Origin: Metallyticus violacea | Taxonomy: Eukaryota > Arthropoda > Insecta > Mantodea > Metallyticidae | Length of the DNA: 64,000 nucleotides | Direction of reading: 5' to 3' | Assembly (NCBI GenBank): GCA_030762175.1 | Contig: CM060842.1 | Coordinates: 62,184,501-62,248,500 of the forward strand | Shown: one piece after another, positions 23,912-36,130 of the stretch | Layout: the number at the start of each line of letters is the position of its first letter | How positions within the stretch are numbered: position 1 is the first letter of the stretch | Made by a program: the position numbers and the translations under genes | The notes under the pieces: generated by a model | The model's database searches: none | Told to the model about the DNA's origin: nothing | What the model saw: the letters and a program-made list of their open reading frames with translations, nothing else

Positions 23912-25092
23912 GTAAGTACTCTAGATCATCTTAAAAACTCCCTATTATAATAATAAGCTTCTGGGCCCAATCACTAAACTTACTTCACATATTTGATATA
24001 ACCTTTAACATAATGTGTTGTTTGTGATGAAAAACTGCACTGAATATAGAATTCAAGATCAATGGAAACGGTTTCGATAAACGAGAGTGGTAAATCTAAT
24101 TATTCGTAATCTTCAGTCAGAAAAATAGTTCATTACCAGTCAGGTGCCTTGTAAGATATTTACGTCAAACTGAAAGAAGAACTTTCGATGACGAGAATAA
24201 AGATATTTATTCGAAAAAACTTAAAATTTCAATCTTTATAATTAATTAATATTTATGAAAAAATATTTTTTCCAGTTATTTAGAGCTACAATTATAATTT
24301 TAAAATATATTTTACTCTTAAACACCGAATTGATACAACCTTAGTAAAATATACAATTAACTTATTTAAGAGAAATTGTCTATTTTATTTATTTTATGAT
24401 CGCTTGGCCTAAATTAAACTCGGGTCCGCAGCGCGAGAAGCGAAAACGCTACTGCTAGATTATGGTGGTCTAAAGAAATGATCTAGTAACTTTTATGTTA
24501 TTAAAACAATGTTATTTTCCGTGGTGATCTTTCAGATAACCTCCTCTGCGTAATCAAAGTCCATTTCTTTTTATCTCCGAAAGAAGTATGCTTTTTAAGG
24601 AAAGTTTGAGCAAATCCATATATTTGGATCTTAAAGAGATAAAATGCTTCATTCCCTGTCTGTAAGGTTTGCTTGTATTCAGTGCACGACATTGCGCATG
24701 TCCGTGAAGGAATACCCACAATGCATTTAGACCGGCTTCTTTAGCGTCATGCCATCCAACCTTAGTAAAAACAGTTTACCATATGGTATGTGTTTATATG
24801 CATATTAACCGCATCACAGTGATGTAATGGGTTAAATATCACTCATATAAGGCCAGCACATATGACTCGAATAGCAACTTGACCGGCAAGCATTTAAATG
24901 CAGCCAAAACACGAGGTCGCTTAATGAAGAGCACGTGGTCGAGTGTTTGTCCTACTTTTCTGCGAGTTCGTTTGTCAAAAAACGGTAGCTTGTTTTAGAA
25001 TATTCTACTGATATTTATTGCAGCTTTCTGCATAACGAATTTTTATAATAACCTACAGAAGCAAAACGGAAACGTAAAGGATTGTCAAAAGG

Positions 25093-25095
<3 letters not shown>

Positions 25096-25136
<41 letters not shown>
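25096..25136. repeat. (TA)n microsatellite
   Basis: About 20 perfect TA units. Confidence 0.97.
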
Positions 25137-25138
<2 letters not shown>

Positions 25139-27407
25139 CAAATTATTAAACGTTATCAGAAATTAAGAAATGAAATAATTATATAGAAGATAGCACCACA
25201 TGAGGTTAAAATGTTTCCCCTATGAGGAAACGAGAAAGAGGAAATAATTACAGCAAGACATGTGTTTTAAATTATTCATTTGATAGAGCTAAAATATATA
25301 AAAAAGCATACCGTTTACAAATCCCTTGGCATTTCATCATTGGGAATCATTAATGCATTAGCTTGGTTTAGCGAGAGAATTCCATGGAGAAAGTTGAAAG
25401 AAAATCCAATTTAACCGAGGTGAAACTGTCTCTTCATAGTAACGTATATATAACAGTGACAGAATCAAATTTAGAAATACAAAAAACAAATATATATCCG
25501 TCCAACTTTTCGATAAGTTCATTCTAAACTTATCTTCGATAAGATAATACTCTCAAGATAAGCCATCGATTGATACTCCACTTATAATTCTTGCACGAGG
25601 ATGAAATGGCGAACTGAAATAAGTGGCGGTGTTGAATACATGCCTGTAAGGCTGTAACTGCAGCATTTAGGATGATTGTGATGTTGATATTAAGTGAGGA
25701 GATGGCGCCCTATTAGAGCTTTCTCGATCAATTGGAGAGTCATATAGCAATGCGAATATATATATATATATATAATTGGAGAAGCCGAAATAGACAAAAC
25801 ACTGACCAGTAACACTTGTCTTCTACCTTTGATGAAGAACACAAACTGTTTCAAATATAGCGATATTTGTGTTACTGTTAAATATTTAATCTATACAGTT
25901 TCTAAGTTCTTGATATTTCAGCTACATTGTTCCAATCTCCAGATTTACTTACTTTAACCTATTATTTGAAATTTGAAAGATATTGCTTTTAGTGTTTAAA
26001 TGTTTTAATTATTTTTATTTTATTGGCTTTGAGTTGTTTTGTTAAAAGTGATTAATTATTTATATATTTCTTTTAAAGTAAGAGTTACTTTATTATTCAT
26101 GTTTATTCTATATAAAACACGGAGAGAATTTTTCTAGCAACCATAGGTTAAATCAATCAAATGCTTTCATTTCTACCACAATGTCGTGCAATGATTATAT
26201 TATTAATAATAAGGGCAATTGTTTAGCGACAATAGCAGATCAATTTACTCGTACTTCACTTTATTTTATCATAAAGTCTCAAGTTACAGAGAGTACATAA
26301 CAACGAAACTCCTGGTATGTTTCAGTTCATCACAAATTCTCATTCTAACAAATGATGCAAATGATTAATCACAAATTAAGTAAGAACTCAAAGGTCTTAC
26401 TAAATGAATAAACTAAAATTTCGCGTTCAGATTTTGAAATTGATAAACCGAAAGAAACATGAATATCAAATAAAAACATTTCACTAAGGAATATATACCT
26501 AATATTTTAAATTTATAATTTTATTTTATTCTATTACCATACAAAGTTGTCAAATTATTATTTTTTTAAATCAAAGTCAAATACAAAAATAAATTATAAC
26601 GTTTCGTTAACATTTCAATATTCAGAAATTATTGAGATATTTATTATGAACAAAACCATATTCGACGCTTTCTATACCTACAACAGCGATCAACTTGAAA
26701 TCTTTTATTCAGATTCTTTAATTTAAAACATATTTTATTGTAATTTATATATTTTTGTAGTTTATTGTACAGCACTAAAGGAAACTATTTCAGAATGTAA
26801 CTTTATAAAGTATATTTGCTTGTTGAAGTACACATATTTTGATTCATTTCTTTATAACTTAAAGACGGATAGAAAAATTTTGCATGATAATTATTAATGA
26901 TGCCTTGACACCTTTTAGTGTCTATGTCCTCCAGGAAATCTAGAACTCTAGCGTCCACGTTCAGGAAATCTACAATAATAATTCCATAATGGCTAGTTAC
27001 CTCTATTTGAAAGTTTATATGGTTTTCAAATCAAGGAAATTATAACCAGCATTTTTTTAAGTATACAATATTTTACTTTACTTATTTACATGTCATTATA
27101 ATTTAGCCTACCGCGTTGCTGTATTCAAATGTTTCAGCTCGTAAACAAAACAAAATAATATGGCAGTACATTTAAATGACGCAAAATCTGAGGAGAGGTA
27201 AAAACCGCTAGGAAAACCTGTTGTGCGAAGGTCAAAGGTAACATTTTGGGACAAATTAAAAAACTGGTATCTTAGATAGTTTTATGTAAAATAACTTCTG
27301 CCGGCACTATGTTCCACAGAACACACAAACACATGAAAACGGGTACATATAATATGCACAAACACGTGAAATTGTTTCTGAATTTGTTATAATGATAATT
27401 ATCTTTT

Positions 27408-27413
27408 ACTTAC
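27408..27413 (-). promoter_or_regulatory. Splice donor (GTAAGT) of CrebA-like exon
   Basis: Minus-strand GTAAGT follows the codon CCG of the 28-codon open frame. It fits the donor consensus perfectly and leaves the exon in phase 0. Confidence 0.7.
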
Positions 27414-27497
27414 CGGGTCAAGATCTGAATCCCAAAGTTCCTTCAAATCGCTCGTTCCTATGTCGTAGAAGGATTTATCCACCGAAAATGTCTCCAT
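27414..27497 (-). CDS. CrebA: First coding exon, CrebA/CREB3L-type bZIP factor (partial)
   Basis: Minus-strand frame of 28 codons from ATG (27497-27495) to a consensus GTAAGT donor. The ATG has a good context (AACCATGG) and is the only ATG in this frame before an upstream stop. The C-terminal half reads DLKELWDSDLDP. From memory, Drosophila CrebA starts with a few residues followed by DLKDIWDSDLDP, an almost identical acidic N-terminal patch. CrebA/CREB3L1-2 are bZIP activators of secretory-pathway genes; the bZIP domain is far C-terminal and not in this window. The exon is preceded by a GC-rich, uORF-bearing leader. Later exons were not found, so intron 1 would exceed 27 kb. Assignment rests on one short exon and an unchecked recollection. 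Confidence 0.6.
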
Positions 27498-27523
27498 GGT
27501 TAGATATGCAGATAATGTTGTGT

Positions 27524-27565
27524 TTAGAAAATACAGTAATTTCTTGAAATTGTGATAAGTACCAT
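27524..27565 (-). promoter_or_regulatory. uORF, 13 codons
   Basis: Nearest upstream ORF to the main start: ATG at 27565, TAA at 27524-27526, 13 codons (MVLITISRNYCIF), ending 26 bases before the main ATG. It is in a different frame from the main exon. Confidence 0.4.
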
Positions 27566-27621
27566 CAATTGCTCTCTCTGTAAACACTATACACTTAAAA
27601 GACTCCTGTTTTCACCACTGG

Positions 27622-27639
27622 TTATGAAAACAAACACAT
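27622..27639 (-). promoter_or_regulatory. uORF, 5 codons
   Basis: Minimal ORF MCLFS followed by TAA in the presumed leader. Confidence 0.35.
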
Positions 27640-27726
27640 TCGCCGTTTTAGCTTGTTTAAAAAATTAGCCGGTTGCAAATCACTTTTTTTTTTTGCACAC
27701 TTTTTCTTTCTTCCTGTTCCGTAAAC

Positions 27727-27797
27727 TCACAACCTTTCCCTGGACGTGGTCAGGAACTGTTTAATCGCGTGCACGGTCATGCTCCAAACTTTAACAT
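27727..27797 (-). promoter_or_regulatory. Two overlapping uORFs (ATGA junction)
   Basis: The first, MLKFGA (27777-27797), stops with TGA. The second ATG overlaps that stop (ATGA) and runs 17 codons to 27727. Overlapping stop and start codons allow re-initiation in some leaders; that effect is inferred. Confidence 0.35.
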
Positions 27798-28200
27798 AAT
27801 ATTCGGAAAACAAATATGTTTGGAGGTTCACACTATGGAAATGATGCGGCGAGCCTGCCACTCCCACTTCAAATTACCAACACAATATTGAAGCACTACA
27901 CAGTCACACGCGCGCGAATAAGTAGTGAAAATTTCTAGGGTGAGAAAACTCCTGCACACAGAGACAGCCACCTGTTGACTGGCAAACCCCTCCGCTTCGA
28001 TAGCAGCAGACTGCCGGCTTGTGGGCGGGGGGATAGCGGAGAGAAGAGGAGTGCTGTTGCTCGTTTTCCTGCGCGTCGTCGCGGCTGTTGGAGCCACCCC
28101 AGTGGTCGTCTGACGCCACTGCAAAAGGTTTTCCTTGCAAGATATTAACCCTTGTCCTATGTTAGCTGAACACATACATGGAATGTGCTTTCTCATTTAA

Positions 28201-30381
28201 AAACCATAAACGAGTATCTGGAGAATTTAGTTTTGTACACAACAGAAATGCACATTAGTACTTCAACATACAGAATGAAAATAATGGGAAACTGTAATAC
28301 TTTTTTTTCTCTTATCGTTAACGATACACTTTCCTATATTAAACTGACCAGAACATTTAAGAAGTTTCTTTTAAAATGCATTATTAAACAGAAAACATGG
28401 ATCTTTGCGCTGGTATACATAAAAAGCACCTTAAAACTAACAGTCTAAATATGGTATTTAAGCCGAACATTTCAGACCATTTTTTCCCCTAAGAAATCGG
28501 CATCTCTGCAATTATAATGTCCATAAGTTAATAGCACTATCCTCAAGTGATATACATTTTCAGCAGGATAAAAGAGCGCCATTACGTTAATCTTCCGATT
28601 AATCTTTCACTTTATCCTTGGCTTACTGCTGGGTTGTTGGTCCAGACGGACGAAGGCGGAGTAGCAAGTTTCAATGACCTTTAAAACGCTTGAGCGAAAC
28701 ATTGTCTTTGATTGGCTGGTTTCGTGGAATCTTCGCCTCTGCAAGTTCGAAATATGCAGCAATAGCAAACGGTCTTCCTTCTTTTTTATCACTACTTTTT
28801 ATTTTCGCTGATCGCATCTCTTATCCCCCCTTCTCACACTTCACTTCTTGCACGCGAAAACTTGTTTATTTCCTATTCAGCGTAAAATTTGCAAACCACA
28901 GCGGTGTCCTGTTTTTTTCATTGCACTTTGGAGCTATTTGCCAAGAAAGCATAAAAAAAAACAAAATGTGCGCTGAGTACAGCGGTACTAATATGCTTGT
29001 GGAACTAATGGAAAAATTGGCTGATAGCGACCGGCGTTGACCAACGGAAACTCTACTCCATCCTGCACGAGGAAGCTGTGGAAACGCCCAATAATCAGCT
29101 GTTTACATACGAACGAGTGTAACAAGCGTCACTCTTACTGCCATCTAACGAGAACAAAGTAAAGCTCTACCGGTTAACTACGCTGGCCAATTGAGAAGTA
29201 ACCCTTGTACATAGCTTTGGTAGCATGTCAGCAGAGGGCTAGTCAAAGGCCAAACAAATTAAAGGTTTGACTGAATTGAATGCTTTAGAAAGAATAAATA
29301 AATAATTAGATAAAAAAGTATTTTTTAAAAATAATTCATATATCTGCCTGTATAACTTACAATTTTACTTTTTACTTTTTACGCAAATGCAGAGAAGAAA
29401 GATATTCTGACTATATGCGTACTACATATTAATACTGTCATTAATATTTGAGGTATGAAAAAGAAAATTTTTAATTTTTCACTCTGATATTAATATTTAA
29501 TACCTCATTATACTATACACCTTTAAATTGAGGAAACTTGTCGCAGTAAATTAAAATATTTAACTTTTTCGTTAGAGGCATCCGAAACTATATAAAAAAA
29601 TGTTATTTAGATAATGGCACTTTCAAACAGCATACAAACCCGCACGATATGACTCGCGACTCACCTTAATTTGTCTTTGTTTCCTCAGCAGTGCATTTCG
29701 GCAGATGTGATTCGACAGTCGCGTGATTGGCAATGTACACAATGCGTAAATACTAGCAAATAGGTTCATTTAAAGCATGTCAGACTGCATTTTGGACTGA
29801 ATTGCTGAAAGACGTGTGACATCAAAGTGTTCCATCCCGTTTAAAGTTTAGTTTAAAAGTTAGAGACGAGTCTACTCACTGAACATTCAGGAAGCCGCAA
29901 ATTTCCCGAAGAAACAATAAATGACACACAGGAGCGATTACTGATGTCGCCACCATAATCATTATATAAACTTTTCCAGGAAACAAACCACAAATAGCGT
30001 GTTCGGTTTTGTTTATGGTCTAAAGCTACCTTTTCTTAGTAAGAATTCTGGAAATTTAGATATCGAGGATACAGGTGAAGCTCGGTTTCTGGGGAAATTC
30101 TCATACTGTGCATGAAGAGTATTCACAGAAAATCCTAGTGTCTAGCAGATGAATGCAAGCTGGATTAGGAATAGGTTCTGTTTTGCATCGTTGAAAGTAG
30201 GTTTGTTTATATACATTTGCAGGCCATTATCTAAATCATATAATTTTTATAGGCGGCAGTTTGGGACCTCTAGCCTTGTACAGCAATAGTAAAGAATATA
30301 AAGAACAAATGATGTGAGCTGTCATAATTAATATAGTAATGACGAAACACTAATCTACTAACATGGATATAAGGTGTATGT
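28201..30381. other. Upstream region, no recognisable gene
   Basis: Mixed composition with moderately GC-rich blocks at 28600-28760 and 28960-29210 and a CCAAT-like GATTGGCTGG near 28710. The plus-strand ORF at 28690-29040 has no recognised domain. The rest is AT-rich. Confidence 0.45.
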
Positions 30382-30567
30382 ACCGCCAAGGGTGGCCGAT
30401 GACGTTGATACGCGGACTTGTGAGAGGGAGGTCTGGCATTAGAATCCCGTTTCCTTCCTTTAAAAATATCCTTTCCCAATTTATCGTTTCATCTCATGTA
30501 TCATCACTGTCCACTGCCTGTGGTGCTTTAGTAGTAAAAACGGACTTAAAACCTTATTCAAAAAAAT
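30382..30567 (+). mobile_element. SINE family A, internally deleted copy
   Basis: The tRNA-like head (CCGCCAAGGGTGGCCGATG) runs to a degraded B box (GGCATTAGAATCCCG) and then directly joins the 3' region (TTCCTTCCTTTAAAAATATC). About 90 bases of the body are missing compared with the copy at 3240. The end block CACTGCCTGTGGTGC and the A tail are present. No clear target duplication. Confidence 0.85.
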
Positions 30568-31079
30568 CTCTTTGACATTTCCTTGTCCATGTTTAAAGAC
30601 ATATTAAGGGGAGAGAGTGAGGAAAAAATAATTATTGATTTTCTTAGGTTGAACAGTTGAACATCAACTCGCTCTAAATAGCGTTCCCTATAACTTCGCA
30701 ATGTTGTCATAGGTTACTGCAAACTCGAGGTATGCAGTCTGAGCTTATTTTTATAAAACAGAAATGATGACCAAGCTCAAGCTAATTTCTAAATTAAAGT
30801 TAAAATTAATCTCTAGTTAGCAACTTTTAGCCTAAGTGACACAGAAAAGAATCAAACTGTGAGCGTTGACATATTATAATAATTACATATTTAAAAAATG
30901 TAACAGGATAGAAAGTGAGAAAAGATAGTTAAAAAACCAAATCTGAAAGTAACTAAAATCTGGTAAAAGTTAGAGTAGCCAAACTCAATAGTAGAAAGTT
31001 ATAACTCTCTAGAGCTATCATTGCGTGATCATATTGTACAAAAGAAACTAAGAGAAAAATCACAAATTTCAACGAGGAA
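30568..31079. other. No recognisable gene
   Basis: AT-rich DNA between SINE-A and a LINE-like fragment. Nothing was recognised. Confidence 0.5.
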
Positions 31080-31225
31080 ACTGAATAAAGAAGAAGAGAA
31101 TTGAGGGAAGAAGACGAATAAAATGGTTAACGAAATAACACAGCAATGGGTTTGGAGATTGAAAAGCTAAGAAACGTTGCACATGATAGGAATCCAGAAG
31201 ATGGTTGTTTTAGCTAACGACTTAG
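31080..31225 (+). pseudogene. LINE reverse transcriptase C-terminal relic
   Basis: Reads KRIEGRRRIKWLTK, then after a frameshift MGLEIEKLRNVAHDRNPEDG. This resembles the end of RTE/jockey-type LINE proteins, where a G(R/K)P.RWLD-type motif is followed by DM..LG and AQDR..WR. It is short and frameshifted, with no 3' tail recognised. Confidence 0.4.
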
Positions 31226-31455
31226 GTTCTTGATAATATATCGTGTCCCATGAAATCATTATATTCCAAACATCGATAGATAACGCTGGTGCTGTTTAGA
31301 ACTGGACATTGTAGAAGTTGTCCATATCCCATTAAAGATTACACAGGGTGCAGTATGGGTCTGTTTGATAAGTGGACAGCTACCCTTCTTGGCCATCCAG
31401 GAGTCTTCATCATAGTATTTTGTATACTTTTTGGAGTGTCCTCATCTCTATAGTG

Positions 31456-31748
31456 TTAGTTCTGGTGGTGTCTGGTAACCATACTTGCCTTCTAAACCCG
31501 AGATCGCGGGTTCAAACCCGGCCAGGACCGATGAATTTTTTCGGGCGTAAAAATACTAAGTATGGGCTTCCTTCGGAAGGGAAGTAAAGCCATGGGTCCC
31601 GTGTCGCACATTTATGACACGATAAAGAACCTCAAGCCTGAAAGAAGAGACCTATGAGCAAAATAGTCGGCCGTTTCATGCCCGGAATTGAATGAGACGC
31701 TGTTGATCTGAGATGTTAAAGAGCGTCCGTAAATAAAACAAATCAAAT
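31456..31748 (+). mobile_element. SINE family B
   Basis: Family B body with a slightly shortened head (TTCTGGTGGTGTCTGGTAAC lacks three bases of the A-box region) and a good B box (GCGGGTTCAAACCCGG). The tail is GAGCGTCCGTAAATAAAAC and an A/C-rich end. Flanks CTCTATAGTGTTA on the left and TTCTATAATGTTT on the right look like an imperfect target duplication. Confidence 0.9.
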
Positions 31749-33999
31749 CATTTCTATAATGTTTTGATGAACTTCAAACAAGGCTCGTCTGAAGCGGTCT
31801 TTATGCCTTGTTAGTATATATATTCTGTGTTGTTTGTTGCAGTCTCATTTCTTTCTTAGTTAACATGTCGGCTTTTTATTTGCCCGAATTTTCTTAATTT
31901 AATATGCAATCCAACGTTAATCAAGATTGGATTGGATCTCACTGTACACATTTTATTCTCTTACATGGATTTAAATATTCTGTGACTAAACCTTCGCGCT
32001 ACTGTTATGCCACTTTCTATTTCTTTTATAAACTATTTCATCATCTTTCCGACTGCAAGATATCGTTTACCTTTTTCCAATTAGCTGATTGTTTTATTTC
32101 TTAGTTACAACATTTAAGGGTTTTCTTACTTCATTTGAACTGTTTGCCTCATATGCCATCATAAGAGTATTATTCTTAATCTCAGTCCAATCTTCATTTA
32201 TGTGTGCCTTTCCTTCATCACACAAGAATGAACTCAATCGAGGCTGATATGACATTATAATCATTTTCACCTCCAAGTGTTGAATTTTACACTTTAAATT
32301 TTTTGCGCCTTTATGGAATCATCTGCTTTTTATATATTGTCGCGTTCCAGTGTGGAGCCTACTGGATAAAAACAATTCTCTGATCATACATCACTGCTAT
32401 ATCAATATCCAGATGAATCCTACTCAACCCTAATCAATTTAAATAAAAGCAAGCCAAGGTATGCGATATACCTAAGTATAAATAATTCTTTAATTTAAAT
32501 CACACCTGAATGCAAAGTTGTTAATGAACTCTACGGCTCTGACGTAAAGGTAATCCTTTTGCAATCGAAGGTGCAACGTCCGCTCTCTTCAAGCTTCCAC
32601 ACTCGAATCTCTAGAAAGCTGTTAAAATACTATCGTTTCCCCTAGCCGCGCATGCGCAGACTCTAATTTTCCTCTTATACACGCACTCTTTCCTCACCTT
32701 CATTTCTAGACAATTCCAAATACTAACCGTTTCATTACCACAATACCCTTACAATATTTCTAGATTCCCCCATTGTCTACCCTATACCACAATATCTGGG
32801 AGGAAATTTAATGTTGCTTTCTACCAAAACGTGACTGATGTCTATTTCTGGGCCTCTTGAATACTCTGGTGTCGAAAGAATCTCCCTATAAATTTCACTT
32901 GATCATAAAATAATCAATTACTGGTTACCCATTTAAAGTTTATTTTATTTATTATTTATATTATAGGAAAACGGTGAATGGTATATATACACCTTGATAC
33001 TTATTCAGGTTAGAGTCATGTGTCTGGGTTATCTCACCATCCAAACTGAAGCCGATTGTTCTGCAAGCAAGTTACAGTAGTAGTATTAATTCTGTACACT
33101 TTTAGCAAATGTTTTATGTGATTTCAGTCCTATCAGAAAGATGTATATTCTGGTATGCTAAGTGAATAAATTCCTTTTCTATTTTGTGTATGATCTTTCT
33201 AATCCATAGCTATTATTAGACATCGGAGTTTTTAAGCACTAAACCGGAATGAAGTTATGTTGATATTGGACTGTAGACCACAAGTAAGGGTGGACAATAT
33301 GTCACGAGCTACAAATCACCCTCTCCCCTTACACTCATCTGTTCTTGTTTACCTCCAAACGAGGGCTCGCAATGTACCTTACTTGAGGTTAAGTGCTTAA
33401 GAATTCCAATATCTAATTATTATCTTTAAAAAATAAAACGTACTACGTACTACTTTACTTATTAAATAAAAATAGGCTTCGTTAAATTATTCAATACCTT
33501 CATTTATCAGCAGAAACAAGTTGCAGAATGCTTGCATGAAATTATTGCACCATCGTCATTAAGGCATCTTTCTTTAGTAAAGTAAAGGGCTGTGTAACAA
33601 GAGTGGAAATATTATTTAAAACAAAGACTCCTAACACACGAAAACATGTGGATTAAGGTAACAACACCTTGCGAGAAAGGTCTATTCTTAAACAGAAATA
33701 GCAAAGAGATTTTATGGTGGCGCTACCAAGTCGGGCTCGAGGAAAGTTTGCAAAGTTTGCAAAGGGTTCATAAAAACTTATACAGGAACAAGCGGAAAAC
33801 CAAAATTTATTGCTCAGAACTGTGGTATTATCTGCCGCCTTTCTCCACAGGTTAGTTGGCGTGCATAAGTACAAAAGTTATACATACCATCTTGAAGACT
33901 TCAGGAGTACACCTTTTGGTCGAACGGTTAAAAACAAATAAAACAAACAAAAACAAAAGTTGTAAATAAATAATCTAAGTGTGAGGACCTCAAGAAAGA
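31749..33999. other. No recognisable gene
   Basis: AT-rich. The block 32339-32960 begins TGTCGCGTTCCAGTG, similar to how some Gypsy LTRs start, but no matching end or target duplication was seen. The ORFs at 33646-33874 overlap on both strands and are not recognised. Confidence 0.4.
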
Positions 34000-34445
34000 A
34001 GTATTGTCTGGACAAAAGCAGAGGTAGAAACGTGCACAGTGGAATGACGAAATTAACATCTGCACCTTTCGGAGCGATGGCATCAGGCTTGTTCGTCGTC
34101 GACCAGGCGAAGACTAGTTGCCTGAGTGCATCACCAACCTCATGAAACATATGATGTGAAGCGCATTGCAGTGTTAGAAGGCAATATTATTATAAAAAAT
34201 ATCATGAAGTTGTCTTAGATTTGAAACTGCTGCCCACCATCTGCAGTTTGTTTGCAGAGAAACTCAGCGGTGCATCTCTCAGCAGGACAGTGCGAAGTGT
34301 TACAGCGCTAGAATCAATCGGAAACGGTTCAGTGATCGTGTTAAACAGGTGCTTTGATCTGTCAATCGAAAAGGCTGAAAGTTCGGATGTCGCGTCGGAA
34401 TCCCAGCAACACGAGAGAGTGATAGAGGATATCATCCACTCATGA
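34000..34445 (+). pseudogene. Tc1-like transposase relic
   Basis: The plus strand reads WTKAEVE, then after a frameshift QWNDEINICTFRSDGIRL and VRRRPGED (34037-34114, first catalytic region, with SDE changed to NDE), a stop, and LPECITNLMKH. Further on come RIAVLEGNI, KLLPTICSLFAE and, in another frame, CISQQDSAKCYSAR (QQD at 34280-34288, second catalytic Asp). Order and spacing match Tc1-family transposases, with a short deletion where VMVWG should lie. The third catalytic block was not recognised. At least three frameshifts and two stops make it inactive. The plus- and minus-strand ORFs at 34202-34459 arise from this relic. Confidence 0.7.
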
Positions 34446-35861
34446 TGCAGAATGAACACACAAGATCTCCGGTGATTGTTGGACTAATTGAGGCAGCAAT
34501 TAAGTCAAAAGTATACTGCTGCATTAATCCAATATGAAAAAATTAGTCAAATTATCTTTCAAAACTGTTATTCTGCTGATTAATTAATAGGAACTTGTAA
34601 TTTAGTTTGATTAATTTTTCAAACACTGGACATTAAAACGCGTTTATCAAGTTTTTATGAATTATAAAACTAATTATAATATTAATTTATATTAAATCAA
34701 CATATGAATGTAGTTATAAAAAGTCCTGAAAAGTGTCCATGCCACTTTATATGCTTTGTCTCTTGTGCGATAAAATTTATGTTTAAACTTTTGAGTTTTT
34801 CCAACATAAATTTCAGCAAGTCAACAAGAATTGGTTTTTGTCAGCAAGGGAATGAGAGATCCAATAAAAGACGTTGCATGCTTTTACAAACCTGAGATCA
34901 AGAAAGAAGGTTCTTGATCTTTGTGTCCAGGAGAGATTGGTCTTCATGTGTTTCCCATACCATGGAGGAAAGGTATATTAGAAGTTGCAACTCCCGGCAT
35001 GCCATCTAAATTTAGTTTTATGAACCATATTAACAACAGGGGTTTCTTGCCAAAATCTATTAATTACGTCCACCATCCGTTCGTTACTCCTGGGGTTTTC
35101 TTTAGTTACTCGGGAAGACTAATAGCGAAGTTAATGAATTTACTATAATTTGTAGAATTTTTGGCCCTGGAACTTCAACATTTTTATATTCCGGACAAGT
35201 TTCAAATGCACACACATTCATTTGCAGTTCTTGTCTCCAGCAAGGCGAACAAGGCAACAATAGTTGAAGAAAGGAGCCCAGGATGAATGCAAGTGCATCC
35301 TAAACATCTTCGGAATATAAAAAATTTGTTATATTCCTGTTTAAAAAATCAATAAATATCATGATTATGTTCATGTCATCTAGGTACGAGATTCGTATGT
35401 GGTCAAATAAATTCAGCGATTTTAAAATGTTTATTGGCAAAAGTGAAGATACACTAGATTAATAATCCGCAAAATGGAGGTAATGTACAAGAAAGATATA
35501 TTCATGTCAAGGATAGGCAGTTAGGCCATTCCGGAGAACCGCGCTGCTATTGGTTAATGCGCGAGACGTGGCCTTCTAGTTCTACCTCGAGAGTTTAACA
35601 CAAGAGCAATGAGGTATCTGTGTTTGGTGCCCATTCATAGTTTTAAGTATCGTTCAGAAGTAATTGTACCATGCGATCAGTTTTATCCCCCCCCCCCCCC
35701 CGGAGTGTTTTGCCTATGGGCGAGGCGCCGTTAGTCAGTCAACCGGGTCTCCGAGATTAGAGGAAGGGTAGAACAATAAAGCCAACCAACTAATTAACAA
35801 TATACGAACCAATTTAAGAGGCGCATTACTCAGCAAATTATCAAATAGATATTGAAACTGT
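34446..35861. other. No recognisable gene
   Basis: AT-rich to about 34850, then a more balanced stretch of unknown origin. The run of 15 C at 35687-35701 precedes the next relic. Confidence 0.45.
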
Positions 35862-36075
35862 CCCGTTCATTCTCCACACTTTTTGGCAACTCTTTAGGAA
35901 ATTATTCATCACTCGCTGTAGTTCATTTTGAGAAATCCGGAAAATTTCCTGACGAGTATTATCTTTGAGTTCTTGTACGGTGTGAAGGTTGTCATTTTTA
36001 ATTTATCCCAGAGATAATAATCGCAAGCTGTTAAATCGGGACACCAAGGGAGCCACAAATCCTTACTAAAACTCA
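35862..36075 (-). pseudogene. DUF4817-type DDE transposase relic, C-terminus
   Basis: Minus strand from about 36075 reads WLPWCPDLTACDYYLWDKLK (the WPPRSPDLT.CDYYLWG block before the third catalytic residue) and, after a one-base shift, NLHTVQELKDNTRQEIF and RISQNELQRVMNN, close to the usual C-terminal helices. Its ISQNEL..VM segment is nearly the same as in the 22503-22619 relic. Only the last third of the protein is present, and the element ends are not visible. Confidence 0.75.
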
Positions 36076-36130
36076 GTAGTGGAAAGTGTACATTTAAAAA
36101 TAAGAACTAAGAACTGGTTAAGAATATTAC

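Larger units (their letters stand above)
23912..27413. other. Intron-like AT-rich DNA next to CrebA-like exon
   Basis: No gene is seen. It contains a (TA)n microsatellite at 25096-25136 and a shorter one near 25758. On the minus strand it would be the 5' part of the intron that follows the CrebA-like first exon. No further exon was found between here and base 1. Confidence 0.5.
27498..28200 (-). promoter_or_regulatory. Promoter and 5' leader of CrebA-like gene
   Basis: The block from about 27900 to 28140 is markedly richer in GC and CpG than its surroundings, including GCGCGCGTGTGACTGTGTAG on the minus strand. This is typical of a TATA-less arthropod promoter and leader. No TATA box was found. 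The transcription start is unknown, but the sequence joins the ATG at 27497 without needing a splice. At least four short uORFs lie within it, at 27777-27797, 27727-27780, 27622-27639 and 27524-27565. Overlapping ORFs of 78-122 codons on the same strand show no recognisable domain. Confidence 0.5.

Noticed and set aside
27498..27587. Longer start for the CrebA-like exon
   Set aside because: The frame continues upstream but contains no ATG before 27497; the apparent upstream start is a GTG.
28690..29040. 116-codon plus-strand ORF upstream of the CrebA-like promoter
   Set aside because: No recognised domain and no clear splice sites; composition follows the local GC rise.
32339..32960. Solo LTR starting TGTCGCGTTCC
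   Set aside because: No matching CA end, target duplication or poly-A signal could be placed.
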